The notes under the pieces were generated by a model. It saw only the letters and a program-made list of their open reading frames with translations. It searched no databases and was not told the origin of the DNA. Shown piece after piece: positions 6,097-11,945 of a DNA stretch of 22,637 bases (position 1 is the stretch's first letter; every line of letters starts with the position of its first letter). Position numbers and translations under genes: made by a program. Source of the stretch: a virus; IMG/VR virus record IMGVR_UViG_3300025769_000918, positions 1 through 22,637 of that record, one strand, 5' to 3'.

Positions 6097-7281
6097 ATTC
6101 CTCCTGGAGAATCCCAACCTATCAACCAATTTGACCGCACTGCCCGACCGGTCCACTGCCACGAAACCCTCTGGCTCAGTGACCTCCAAGCCACTGTCGG
6201 TTTGCTGGAATGAACCTATGGCCTGGGCCTGGTTCATCTTCTTCAGCACGAACGCCTTCATGGTCTGTACAGCACGATAGAAAGTCAGCATGGCCTGTAA
6301 TGGCTTCTTGGCCCTGTTGAGGAAGATGGGCATCTGTTTTATCTTCTCTTGTCTTAAGTTGAGAGCCTTCTGTGCTTTCAGGCCTGACATCTGCTGTGTC
6401 ATCCTGTCGTTGTAGAACCTCTTGAATCCCAGTAGGAACCGGTTGGCATCGTTTGGAAGTTTGCCTTCCCTGACCATGGCGTTGATGTACATCTGGAACA
6501 TGGGCACGAAGTCCTGATTCTGTCCCAACACGCTGGCGAGGTTCCTCGGCACGTTGTTTAACAATGATTCCAGTTTCTCGATACCATTGTAGAACTGTTT
6601 TGTTTCCACGTCTGTGAACTTGGCCGACCCTGACACGTCTTTATATGTTGCGTTGTCAAAGAACACGTCTGGTGACTGGGTAAACGCATCAACATCCGCT
6701 CCCGCCTGGGCGTTCATGTCCGCCAGTGAGTCCCCCACGTATGTGGTGTGGAATATGATGCCCACCTTGGCCCTGTCAATCCGCCGTCCTAGGTCTGACT
6801 GTTCTGGCACAGCATAGGTGATGGTGTTGGGTGTGAACGTGAGGTTGGGCTTGCCGTCGATGTTCTTACGAGTTATGTCCTCGTCGGTGAACAACAGGTC
6901 ACCCTGGTACACTCCAGTCATGTCCAGTTTCTTGAGATGCACAAGACACTTGAGTAATTTCTGTCCCAGGTCGTCCGTGCCATGGTTGTTTGCTATATCT
7001 CGCTTGGTGTAATTTACTTTTGCCGCCTTGGCGAAAACTGACTTGGTGCCCACGAAGAACCGGCCGTTGTCGGGGTTGATCCCACACACCACCGCGGGTG
7101 CGCCATCCCATTTAACTGACACCTTCACGGCCTCTGAGCTAGTTCCTTTCAGTGTTAGTAGCAGGCCCCTGAAATAATCCAATACGGCCCGACCACCCTC
7201 GTAGCCGTCGGTGATCACGATGTCCTCGATGTGCTCCAGGTGTGTCCTCTTGAATTCTGTAAGGACGTCTTCTATCAGCAT
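6064..7281 (-). CDS. DUF6267-like phage protein with nucleotidyltransferase (ligase-like) motifs
   Basis: 405 residues. It resembles a conserved T4-like marine phage protein annotated as DUF6267 (from memory). In order I see VKWDGAPAVVCG (56-67), with K57 in a KxDG motif as in motif I of ATP-dependent DNA/RNA ligases; GVYQGDLLF (123-131), motif-III-like; KVGIIFHTTY (172-181), like motif IIIa; and, after a helical insert (about 225-350), EGFVAV (371-376) and VKLVDR (383-388), like motifs IV and V. If real, K57 would be the adenylylated lysine. The order is right but the III-IV distance is long. It starts 4 nt after 7286-7585 (AAGAGGA ahead) and overlaps the convergent paralogue by 33 bp. Confidence 0.85.
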   Translation of the reverse strand: MLIEDVLTEFKRTHLEHIEDIVITDGYEGGRAVLDYFRGLLLTLKGTSSEAVKVSVKWDGAPAVVCGINPDNGRFFVGTKSVFAKAAKVNYTKRDIANNHGTDDLGQKLLKCLVHLKKLDMTGVYQGDLLFTDEDITRKNIDGKPNLTFTPNTITYAVPEQSDLGRRIDRAKVGIIFHTTYVGDSLADMNAQAGADVDAFTQSPDVFFDNATYKDVSGSAKFTDVETKQFYNGIEKLESLLNNVPRNLASVLGQNQDFVPMFQMYINAMVREGKLPNDANRFLLGFKRFYNDRMTQQMSGLKAQKALNLRQEKIKQMPIFLNRAKKPLQAMLTFYRAVQTMKAFVLKKMNQAQAIGSFQQTDSGLEVTEPEGFVAVDRSGSAVKLVDRLGFSRRNLTAISKFKKN

Positions 7282-7285
7282 GTGA

Positions 7286-7585
7286 TTAGTCCTCTTGGTA
7301 GTCGCCGTCTATGGTCTTCAGCACGTTCTGTTTGATGTCTCTGTTTTCTTTTATCCTAGCAACGCCTTTGCTGAACTTGGATGCATCCATGTTCTTAAGT
7401 GCTGAGTTGAATTTCTTTTCAAGTTTGTATGCGGTGTCCTGGTCGAAGTTCTCCCTGATGTAGTGCATCAGTCTTATCGCACTTTCCAGGATGTGTGATG
7501 CCCTGCTCTCGACCACCTCCTCCTTGTCCCTTTTCAGGGGCATTGAGCTGAGTTCTTCCAGTAGACTTCGCGTGTGTTTTTGCAT
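7286..7585 (-). CDS. Small helical phage protein of unknown function
   Basis: 99 residues, MQKHTRSLLEELSSMP at the start, with long charged helices, ESRASHILESAIRLMHYIRENF in the middle (about 26-47) and an acidic end. It resembles a small protein I associate with T4-like marine phages, next to the DUF6267-like gene, but no function is known to me. A late box (AGTAAATA, 7594-7601) lies 8 nt upstream of the ATG. The stop is 4 nt before the next ATG, so the two genes form an operon. Confidence 0.82.
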   Translation of the reverse strand: MQKHTRSLLEELSSMPLKRDKEEVVESRASHILESAIRLMHYIRENFDQDTAYKLEKKFNSALKNMDASKFSKGVARIKENRDIKQNVLKTIDGDYQED

Positions 7586-7593
7586 ATCTAAGG

Positions 7594-7601
7594 TATTTAC
7601 T
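7594..7601 (-). promoter_or_regulatory. T4-type late promoter box AGTAAATA
   Basis: The minus strand reads AGTAAATA, 8 nt before the ATG at 7585. It differs from TATAAATA at the first three positions but keeps the conserved TAAATA core minus one base. The predicted leader is about 3 nt. Confidence 0.5.
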
Positions 7602-7630
7602 CTTTATTGTAGCATAATAAAAGCAAAAGT

Positions 7631-8323
7631 CTACTTCAAATGTTGTCGTAGATAGTTCGAAAGGTAGTTTTCCAGCGTTCTGTACTGTGCGGGAGCGTGA
7701 TGTATGTTATAATCTGTATGGTCATTGTCTGGCATGTTCTGCCACATGTATTGGTTACCACAAAACGAAAACAGATCTATAATATTTTTGTTTGACTCTA
7801 TAAGATCAGTTTTAGTAAATCCTTTGTAACCTTTGATGTGTTTCCTGTCAAACTTGTTGCACATGTCAAACATGATATGATTTATATTCCTGCTTTCCAA
7901 GAAGGCAGACAGTAAAACCACTTCTGTAAAGACCTTGTCCCAGTAAGTCTTTATGTTTGGTATATTACCATAATACAGATCTATCATTAATGCCAACTTT
8001 TTCTTGTCCACCTCCGTGGCCAGCGTGTGTCTAGTGGAATCCAAAAGCTCTTTTCTCTGTAGGGGGAACCATGCTCCGTCGATGGGATCTTCGTTTTGTG
8101 CGATGGCTAACTCCCATCTGTGAGCGAAGGTGATCGGTATGATGACAAAGTGCGGATTACCATTCTGTGCTATCCATTCAACTGTTGTCCTACAGGTCCG
8201 TTGGAAACTGGTCGCCGCTTTTGATATGTTCTCCACGCTATCGCACCCAAGAGCCGAAACAAATTGGTTAGATGGGTTCCAACACTCCCCAAAACTACAA
8301 CCATTTATTAATAAAGTGTTCAT
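7631..8323 (-). CDS. SGNH/GDSL hydrolase-like protein
   Basis: 230 residues. The N-terminus LLINGCSFGECW (4-15) matches block I of the SGNH fold with GCS in place of GDS, placing the nucleophile at S10. A strand PHFVIIPITFAHRWE (about 57-71) follows, where block III would lie. Near the C-terminus, DHTDYNIHHAPAQY (about 201-214) provides the D..H-like block V, with H208 or H209 as the candidate catalytic base. SGNH enzymes are esterases, lipases or carbohydrate acetyl-esterases. Residue matches are partial, so activity is not certain. A second protein of the same type lies at 19267-19887. The coding region is more AT-rich than its neighbours. No clear late box or Shine-Dalgarno precedes the ATG. 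Confidence 0.75.
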   Translation of the reverse strand: MNTLLINGCSFGECWNPSNQFVSALGCDSVENISKAATSFQRTCRTTVEWIAQNGNPHFVIIPITFAHRWELAIAQNEDPIDGAWFPLQRKELLDSTRHTLATEVDKKKLALMIDLYYGNIPNIKTYWDKVFTEVVLLSAFLESRNINHIMFDMCNKFDRKHIKGYKGFTKTDLIESNKNIIDLFSFCGNQYMWQNMPDNDHTDYNIHHAPAQYRTLENYLSNYLRQHLK

Positions 8324-8372
8324 TTATTGTTTTTAATTAGTGCTCTTGAGCAAATCAACATATATATTTTAC

Positions 8373-8816
8373 ATGAGAATGAATCCACAACAGTTGCGCA
8401 GAATGTACTCTCACCCGGATCCGGACCTCGATCTAGAGGACGAGTTCTGGCCCTTGATGGGTGTGTTCGTCACCATACTGTTGGGTTGGACAGGACTTAT
8501 ACATCTGATCGACTGGCTGACCTTTAATGCCATACCGCTCTGGATGGAACCATTCACCATCACACCCTTGATATTCCTCGTGGTCATGAAGGAGCGATAC
8601 GATAGCATCAATCCCTTACACTGGTGGCCCATGTTCTGGGGTTACCGTTGTCCATTGCCGGAGGAGGATCACATAACCATAAGGCCACTGGAAGCCGAGG
8701 ATGTGTTGAAGAAATACGGTGGCAGGATGAATGTGTTCATCGTGGATCACGAGCACATCAAGTTCCGCAAGCGGAAGGATGCCGTGATGTTTGGATTGAC
8801 TAACCTTATTTCCTAG
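8373..8816 (+). CDS. Small membrane protein with two hydrophobic segments
   Basis: 147 residues from the ATG at 8373; an in-frame ATG two codons later is also possible. Two hydrophobic stretches lie at about residues 26-46 (LMGVFVTILLGWTGLIHLIDW) and 51-71 (NAIPLWMEPFTITPLIFLVVM). The first 25 residues hold Asp/Glu (DPDLDLEDEF), and the cytoplasmic-type tail of about 75 residues is rich in Trp, Arg and Lys. This suggests a two-pass inner-membrane protein. No family or lysis function can be named. The upstream sequence has TATATATT but no good late box. Its 3' end overlaps the convergent coiled-coil gene by 11 bp. Confidence 0.72.
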   Translation: MRMNPQQLRRMYSHPDPDLDLEDEFWPLMGVFVTILLGWTGLIHLIDWLTFNAIPLWMEPFTITPLIFLVVMKERYDSINPLHWWPMFWGYRCPLPEEDHITIRPLEAEDVLKKYGGRMNVFIVDHEHIKFRKRKDAVMFGLTNLIS

Positions 8817-8982
8817 CGGGTCGGAACACTGAGCCGTTGATCTCTTCGTACAGTCGCAACTTGTCAGACAGCTCTTTGATTATCTGTTGGTAGTCCGCTA
8901 TCTGCACCTCGAGGTTGCCCAGTTGCAGTCTCAAGATCCTTATCTCGTCTTGTAGGTCTACCTTATTTTCCTTGTCCTGCAT
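8806..8982 (-). CDS. 58-residue coiled-coil protein
   Basis: An ATG at 8982 lies inside the end of the basic mini-gene (20-nt overlap), and the frame runs to TAA at 8806. The product is one amphipathic coiled coil: residues 10-48 have regular hydrophobic positions (QDEIRILRLQLGNLEVQIAD, then YQQIIKELSDKLRLYEEI), followed by GSVFRPARK. It looks like SlyX-type short coiled coils in size and shape only. AAGGCG lies close upstream of the ATG. It ends 11 bp into the convergent membrane-protein gene. The regular heptads support a real protein. Confidence 0.7.
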   Translation of the reverse strand: MQDKENKVDLQDEIRILRLQLGNLEVQIADYQQIIKELSDKLRLYEEINGSVFRPARK

Positions 8983-9106
8983 ACGCCTTGTAACTTCTCT
9001 TCTTGTGCTTGTTCATGGAGCTCTTCTTGATCCTGCTCTTGTTCCTGCCTTGAGAGGTCTTCTTGGCCGCGCCTGGTGTGTATCCTGATGTGTTGTGTAA
9101 TGCCAT
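8963..9106 (-). CDS. 47-residue very basic phage protein
   Basis: ATG at 9106 to TAA at 8963. The product, MALHNTSGYTPGAAKKTSQG followed by a Lys/Arg-rich body (RIKKSSMNKHKKRSYKAY) and GQGK, resembles short basic proteins I associate with T4-like marine phages. It probably binds nucleic acid, judged from charge alone. A near-consensus sigma-70 promoter on the minus strand (TTGACT, 17 bp, TATAAT) ends 6 nt before the ATG, so the transcript would begin at or next to the start codon. The coiled-coil gene is nested in its 3' end. Confidence 0.78.
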   Translation of the reverse strand: MALHNTSGYTPGAAKKTSQGRNKSRIKKSSMNKHKKRSYKAYAGQGK

Positions 9107-9112
9107 GTCTCG

Positions 9113-9141
9113 ATTATATAGTAGACACGATCTCAAGTCAA
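9113..9141 (-). promoter_or_regulatory. Sigma-70 promoter for the basic mini-gene
   Basis: The minus strand has -35 TTGACT (9136-9141), a 17-bp spacer and a perfect -10 TATAAT (9113-9118). Only CGAGAC (6 nt) separates the -10 from the ATG at 9106, so transcription should start at the A of the ATG or within a base or two. It overlaps the divergent promoter at 9122-9150. Confidence 0.75.
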
Positions 9142-9150
9142 GTATATAAT
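9122..9150 (+). promoter_or_regulatory. Sigma-70 promoter for the DUF1178 gene, overlapping the minus promoter
   Basis: -35 TAGACA (9122-9127, one mismatch), a 17-bp spacer and a perfect -10 TATAAT (9145-9150). The start site would be near 9157, with the ATG at 9163. The two divergent promoters share 20 bp, so only one polymerase could bind at a time. Confidence 0.65.
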
Positions 9151-9157
9151 GTAAATA
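9150..9157 (+). promoter_or_regulatory. Late-type box TGTAAATA, 5 nt before ATG
   Basis: TGTAAATA then GTTTT then ATG at 9163. It overlaps the last base of the sigma-70 -10 element. The same TGTAAATA plus five bases precedes the radical SAM gene at 11946. The gene may therefore be served by both early and late polymerase. Confidence 0.5.
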
Positions 9158-9162
9158 GTTTT

Positions 9163-9603
9163 ATGATAAAGTTCTCCCTAAAGTGTGAGTGTTCGGCCAA
9201 GTTCGAGGGCTGGTTCCCCAGCAACGAGGACTACGAGAACCAACTGGCACAGGGACAGTTATTGTGTCCAATGTGTGACAGCACACAGGTCAGGAAGGAC
9301 ATCATGGCACCAGCGGTGCCAAAGAAGAGCAACGCTCGGAAGCGTGGTAAGGCGAAAGTCAAAGAGATGGCGGGTGACCAGATGGTGATGGGTGGACAGG
9401 CCCGAACACTGTTGAAGCAGATACAGAACCACGTGGAACAGAACTTCGAGAACGTGGGCAAGAACTTCGCTCGAGAGGCCAGGAAGGCACACCGGGGCAA
9501 GAGAGATCTGGAGTTCTATGGAAATCCCTCCAAGAAACAGGTGGATGATCTCATCAAGGACGGCATAGACCTGTTCCAGGTGCCCAAGGTAAAGGACAAC
9601 TAA
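9163..9603 (+). CDS. DUF1178 zinc-ribbon protein
   Basis: 146 residues from the ATG at 9163. The open frame extends upstream only through promoter DNA. It begins MIKFSLKCECSAKFEGWFPS and continues with LLCPMCDSTQVRKDIMAPAV, matching the DUF1178 layout (C..H/C.FEGWF, then CP.C.S..V.K..MAP.V). Candidate zinc ligands are C8, C10, C35 and C38. The middle is basic (KKSNARKRGKAKVKEM). The C-terminal block with ENVGKNFAREARKAHRGKRD and a DGIDLFQVP ending also fits the family. DUF1178 proteins are known mainly from proteobacterial chromosomes, and their function is unknown. The next gene starts with GTG directly at this stop. Confidence 0.88.
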   Translation: MIKFSLKCECSAKFEGWFPSNEDYENQLAQGQLLCPMCDSTQVRKDIMAPAVPKKSNARKRGKAKVKEMAGDQMVMGGQARTLLKQIQNHVEQNFENVGKNFAREARKAHRGKRDLEFYGNPSKKQVDDLIKDGIDLFQVPKVKDN

Positions 9604-10257
9604 GTGAAGATACAAAATAGAGGGGAAATCATAGAATGGTTGAAACTTCTATATGCCGCCGGCAAATGCATCAAACGTTTCAACGACTTTCCGTTGTCGG
9701 AAGTGAAACAGATCGATATTGACCAGGAACTTTCCACACTATACTCGAAGTTCAAGAATGATCCAAATGATCACAACTCTTATATGTTCCATAAGACGAG
9801 ACACCTCATAAAGAACCTTGGACGAAACAAAATGCTGTGTCCCATGGTCTCAATCGTTGAGAATGACAGAGTTGATACTCCCCATCCTGGATTCAGTAGA
9901 ATGTTGGCGTGTCAGTTCCTTGAGATGTCACACGCCCCTGTTGATATTATATGTGATAAAAGTTTTGTGGTTCATGATAAATTGGAACACGTCATAGTCG
10001 ACGACATAGTAAAATTTGAATCCGCCTTTGAAGTAATAGACACCACCGCCTACGTCCAGACCTGTTTCGATGCCCCACCTTACGTGTTATGCACCAGAAG
10101 TCCGTATTGGAAGGGTGAATGGTGGTACATGGTAAACATGGAAAACCCAACGTTTTGGTTTGAAGATGACTCTGAGGAATGGGAATCTATGTTTGGTCAC
10201 CGAACATTTGAAGATGTCAGAGACTACTACCAAGTGACCGAGGTCAAGGACAACTAA
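9604..10257 (+). CDS. Phage protein of unknown function, GTG start
   Basis: 217 residues, starting with GTG immediately after the TAA of the DUF1178 gene, so the two are co-transcribed and likely coupled. It is a soluble protein with a helical first third (EIIEWLKLLYAAGKCIKRF) and a mixed alpha/beta remainder rich in aromatics (YWKGEWWYMVNMENPTFWF near 168-186). It ends in VKDN, as does the DUF1178 protein; the two gene ends share the 11-base AAGGACAACTA stretch. I do not recognise the family. The gene is more AT-rich than its upstream neighbour. Confidence 0.8.
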   Translation: MKIQNRGEIIEWLKLLYAAGKCIKRFNDFPLSEVKQIDIDQELSTLYSKFKNDPNDHNSYMFHKTRHLIKNLGRNKMLCPMVSIVENDRVDTPHPGFSRMLACQFLEMSHAPVDIICDKSFVVHDKLEHVIVDDIVKFESAFEVIDTTAYVQTCFDAPPYVLCTRSPYWKGEWWYMVNMENPTFWFEDDSEEWESMFGHRTFEDVRDYYQVTEVKDN

Positions 10258-10285
10258 TCGCATAGATACTGACTTTTCTCACCGG

Positions 10286-10314
10286 TTGACCTTTCACTCG
10301 TCTTAGTATATAAT
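10286..10314 (+). promoter_or_regulatory. Near-consensus sigma-70 promoter
   Basis: TTGACC (10286-10291), a 17-bp spacer and TATAAT (10309-10314). This is the strongest host-type promoter in the window. The start near 10321 gives a leader of about 70 nt ahead of 10392-10760. It implies early or constitutive transcription of this gene and, by read-through, of the cold-shock gene. Confidence 0.85.
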
Positions 10315-10391
10315 AGTTGTTGATGCGTAGGATAACAGAGATTGAAACTCCGGCGAATCGTAAATTAACAAACTAAGGAAAAGGAAACAAT

Positions 10392-10760
10392 ATGCTAACA
10401 GGTATGTTTAATACACTTTTTCCATCTACTAAAAAGGAAAAGACCATGGCAAACTCAACACAATACGTTGTATACACTAGAAACTTCAAATCAAGAGCGA
10501 AACAGATCGGTGTATTTGCGGAACCGGCTTCTTCATACAAAGTGAATGGTGAAGTACACGGTGGTAAAATCAAGTTCAAAAACATGGCAGTGAAAAACAC
10601 TGCTAGAAAAACAGCGACTAACAAGTTGTTATCTAAAGGTATTGATTTTACAGTTGAAGTGTTAGGTACAGCACCTAAGGCTTCTGCTTTGACAATGAAA
10701 GCAAACATCATTTCATTATTAAAGAAATCAGGCAGAAAAGTAATCAACTACTCTGCTTAA
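10392..10760 (+). CDS. Small basic protein, AT-rich gene with two in-frame starts
   Basis: 122 residues from the ATG at 10392, or 104 from the ATG at 10446. Both starts have A/G-rich ribosome binding sites (AAGGAAAAGG and AAAAAGGAAAAG). The shorter form, MANSTQYVVYTRNFKSRAKQ, looks like the core protein. The extra 18 residues (MLTGMFNTLFPSTKKEKT) could be an alternative N-terminus. The protein is basic (many Lys), ends VINYSA and has no recognisable family. Codon choice (AAA, ACA, TTA) is much more AT-rich than in most of the window. It lies between a strong sigma-70 promoter and a strong terminator, so it is probably made early and in quantity. Confidence 0.85.
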   Translation: MLTGMFNTLFPSTKKEKTMANSTQYVVYTRNFKSRAKQIGVFAEPASSYKVNGEVHGGKIKFKNMAVKNTARKTATNKLLSKGIDFTVEVLGTAPKASALTMKANIISLLKKSGRKVINYSA

Positions 10761-10780
10761 TTCCCAATAGTTAAGTTGTT

Positions 10781-10813
10781 AAAGGGGCGGGAGGCGACTA
10801 TCGCCCCTTTTTT
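10781..10813 (+). terminator. Rho-independent terminator
   Basis: Stem AAAGGGGCG / CGCCCCTTT with a 12-base loop followed by a T run. It ends the transcript of 10392-10760. Bases 10785-10794 in the 5' arm and loop are an exact reverse complement of 10871-10880 in the next leader. Confidence 0.9.
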
Positions 10814-10870
10814 AAGTATAAGTAAAGATGAGACAAGAGTAACAAGACAAGACGCAGAAGACATAACAAA

Positions 10871-10880
10871 CCTCCCGCCC
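10871..10880 (+). promoter_or_regulatory. C-rich element in the cold-shock gene leader, complementary to the upstream terminator
   Basis: CCTCCCGCCC is the exact reverse complement of 10785-10794 (GGGCGGGAGG) and also contains a CCTCC anti-Shine-Dalgarno-like core. In a read-through RNA it could pair with the terminator's 5' arm. The rest of the 119-nt leader (10814-10932) is A/G-rich and shows no clear promoter of its own. Confidence 0.4.
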
Positions 10881-10932
10881 TATTTTAGATACAGACTACC
10901 TCACAAAAATAACCAATAAAGAAAGAACAAAC

Positions 10933-11133
10933 ATGAGCAATCAAGGAACAGTTAAATGGTTCAACGCCTCTAAGGGTTTTGGATTCATCGCCAGCGAAGA
11001 CAAGGACGTTTTCGTACACATCTCAGCAGTGGAGGCCGCAGGCCTGACTTCGTTGAATGAAGGCGACACGGTATCGTTTGAAACACAGGATGGTCCCAAG
11101 GGTCCAAGTGCTGTGAATCTATCAGTAGCGTAG
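10933..11133 (+). CDS. Cold-shock protein (CspA family)
   Basis: 66 residues, a complete single cold-shock domain. RNP1 is KGFGFI (residues 14-19) and RNP2 is VFVHIS (26-31), preceded by the GTVKWFN start typical of the family. Such proteins bind single-stranded RNA or DNA and act as RNA chaperones. The gene has a weak purine-rich ribosome binding site (AAAGAAAGAA) and its own strong terminator at 11146-11176. No promoter is evident in the 119-nt leader, so expression may depend on read-through from 10286-10314. A cspA-like name is avoided because the exact paralogue cannot be told. Confidence 0.96.
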   Translation: MSNQGTVKWFNASKGFGFIASEDKDVFVHISAVEAAGLTSLNEGDTVSFETQDGPKGPSAVNLSVA

Positions 11134-11145
11134 TATAAGATAAAG

Positions 11146-11176
11146 AAAGGGCGTTAGAAATATCGCCCTTTTTTTT
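11146..11176. terminator. Bidirectional rho-independent terminator
   Basis: Perfect 8-bp arms AAAGGGCG (11146-11153) and CGCCCTTT (11164-11171) with a 10-base loop. A run of T follows on the plus strand, ending the cold-shock transcript. The opposite strand also carries T-rich sequence after the hairpin, and the TAA stop of the convergent gene 11175-11519 lies in the T run, so one hairpin can serve both genes. Confidence 0.9.
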
Positions 11177-11519
11177 ACTCGAAAGTTTCTGTTTTTGCCA
11201 CAGTGGTTCCGTCCGGACCTATCCACTCCAGTTTGAACCATTCGATGTCTCCAGCACGCCATGCCGTAGAACTGTCAGAGAGGTTGGTAACTGCTGTTTT
11301 CCATGATGCTTGATCAATGCCAGACGCAAATTCAAATGTTACCACCAGAGTTTGATTTGAATCTGCTAGAGCATAGGTGATAGTTGGGTTGGAATTTGTA
11401 AGGAAGGTGCTGTGGAAGGCACATTTGGTCTGTGCATCCGAAACACTAGAAAAAGTATCAATTGAATTGTCGTCTAGTCGTCTTCTGAAATATTCCTTGT
11501 GTCTTAACTCTATTGCCAT
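11175..11519 (-). CDS. Small conserved paralogue family protein, copy 1 of 3
   Basis: 114 residues. It shares the layout of 11548-11898 and 12843-13202: an N-terminal E.RHKEYFRRR, then TFSSVSDAQTKCAFH, a Thr/Pro segment, ADSNQTLVVTFEFAS and a DQASWKTAV helix. The body is beta-rich, with no signal peptide and no membrane segment. It looks like a small domain used in a phage particle or regulatory complex, but no function is known. The C-terminus (EWFKLEWIGPDGT) is close to copy 2 (EHFRTEWLLPDGS). It lies 28 nt after copy 2 in one operon and shares the terminator with the cold-shock gene. Confidence 0.85.
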   Translation of the reverse strand: MAIELRHKEYFRRRLDDNSIDTFSSVSDAQTKCAFHSTFLTNSNPTITYALADSNQTLVVTFEFASGIDQASWKTAVTNLSDSSTAWRAGDIEWFKLEWIGPDGTTVAKTETFE

Positions 11520-11547
11520 TTTTTAATACTTTTTTGTGACTGCTGTA

Positions 11548-11898
11548 TTAAAGATTAACTGTATCACCAACCGAACCGTCTGGTAATAACCATTCCGTCC
11601 TGAAGTGCTCCACCGTGTCCGTGGCATCTACTGGACTGAAAGGCGTTGAACTGTCACTCCAAGCGCCGTCGATAGCGTTCTGGAATGCTGTCTGGTCGGC
11701 ATCTGATTCAAACTCATAGGTAACAACCAACGTCTGTCCACCGTCCTCAAGTGCCTCTGTCTTTGTGGGTGTCGAGGTATCGTAAACAGATGTGAACCCG
11801 ATCTTGGTGTTGGCATCTGCTGTCGATGAGAAAGTCTTAAGGGTGCTATCTGCTCCTCTGATTCTGAAATATTTCTTGTGTCTGTATTCTGCCGCCAT
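11548..11898 (-). CDS. Small conserved paralogue family protein, copy 2 of 3
   Basis: 116 residues. It is related to copies 1 and 3 through EYRHKKYFRIR at the start, TFSSTADANTKIGF, EDGGQTLVVTYEFES and a following DQTAFQNAI helix. Its middle region differs from copies 1 and 3, which are closer to each other there (both have KCAFH.T.LT). The ATG has AGGAGA 8 nt upstream. A perfect TATAAATA box (11924-11931) gives a leader of about 20 nt. It is the first gene of a two-gene unit ended at 11146-11176. Function unknown. Confidence 0.85.
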   Translation of the reverse strand: MAAEYRHKKYFRIRGADSTLKTFSSTADANTKIGFTSVYDTSTPTKTEALEDGGQTLVVTYEFESDADQTAFQNAIDGAWSDSSTPFSPVDATDTVEHFRTEWLLPDGSVGDTVNL

Positions 11899-11923
11899 TT
11901 TTGAATCTCCTAGTTAGCAAACG

Positions 11924-11931
11924 TATTTATA
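11924..11931 (-). promoter_or_regulatory. Perfect T4-type late promoter box TATAAATA
   Basis: The minus strand reads TATAAATA, 25 nt upstream of the ATG at 11898, with AGGAGA between. Only one base separates it from a plus-strand box (11933-11940), forming a back-to-back pair of late boxes. Confidence 0.75.
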
Positions 11932-11932
11932 C

Positions 11933-11940
11933 TGTAAATA
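11933..11940 (+). promoter_or_regulatory. Late-type box TGTAAATA, 5 nt before ATG
   Basis: TGTAAATA then CCTTT then the ATG at 11946, the same geometry and box as before the DUF1178 gene. No Shine-Dalgarno fits in the gap. Confidence 0.55.
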
Positions 11941-11945
11941 CCTTT

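Noticed and set aside
8360-8368. ATATATATT before 8373 as a late box
   Set aside because: It lacks the TAAATA core and the spacing to the ATG differs from the other boxes.
9590-10257. Shared VKDN ending and AAGGACAACTA of two adjacent genes as a duplication
   Set aside because: Only about a dozen bases are shared and the proteins are otherwise unlike; chance or local gene conversion cannot be told apart.
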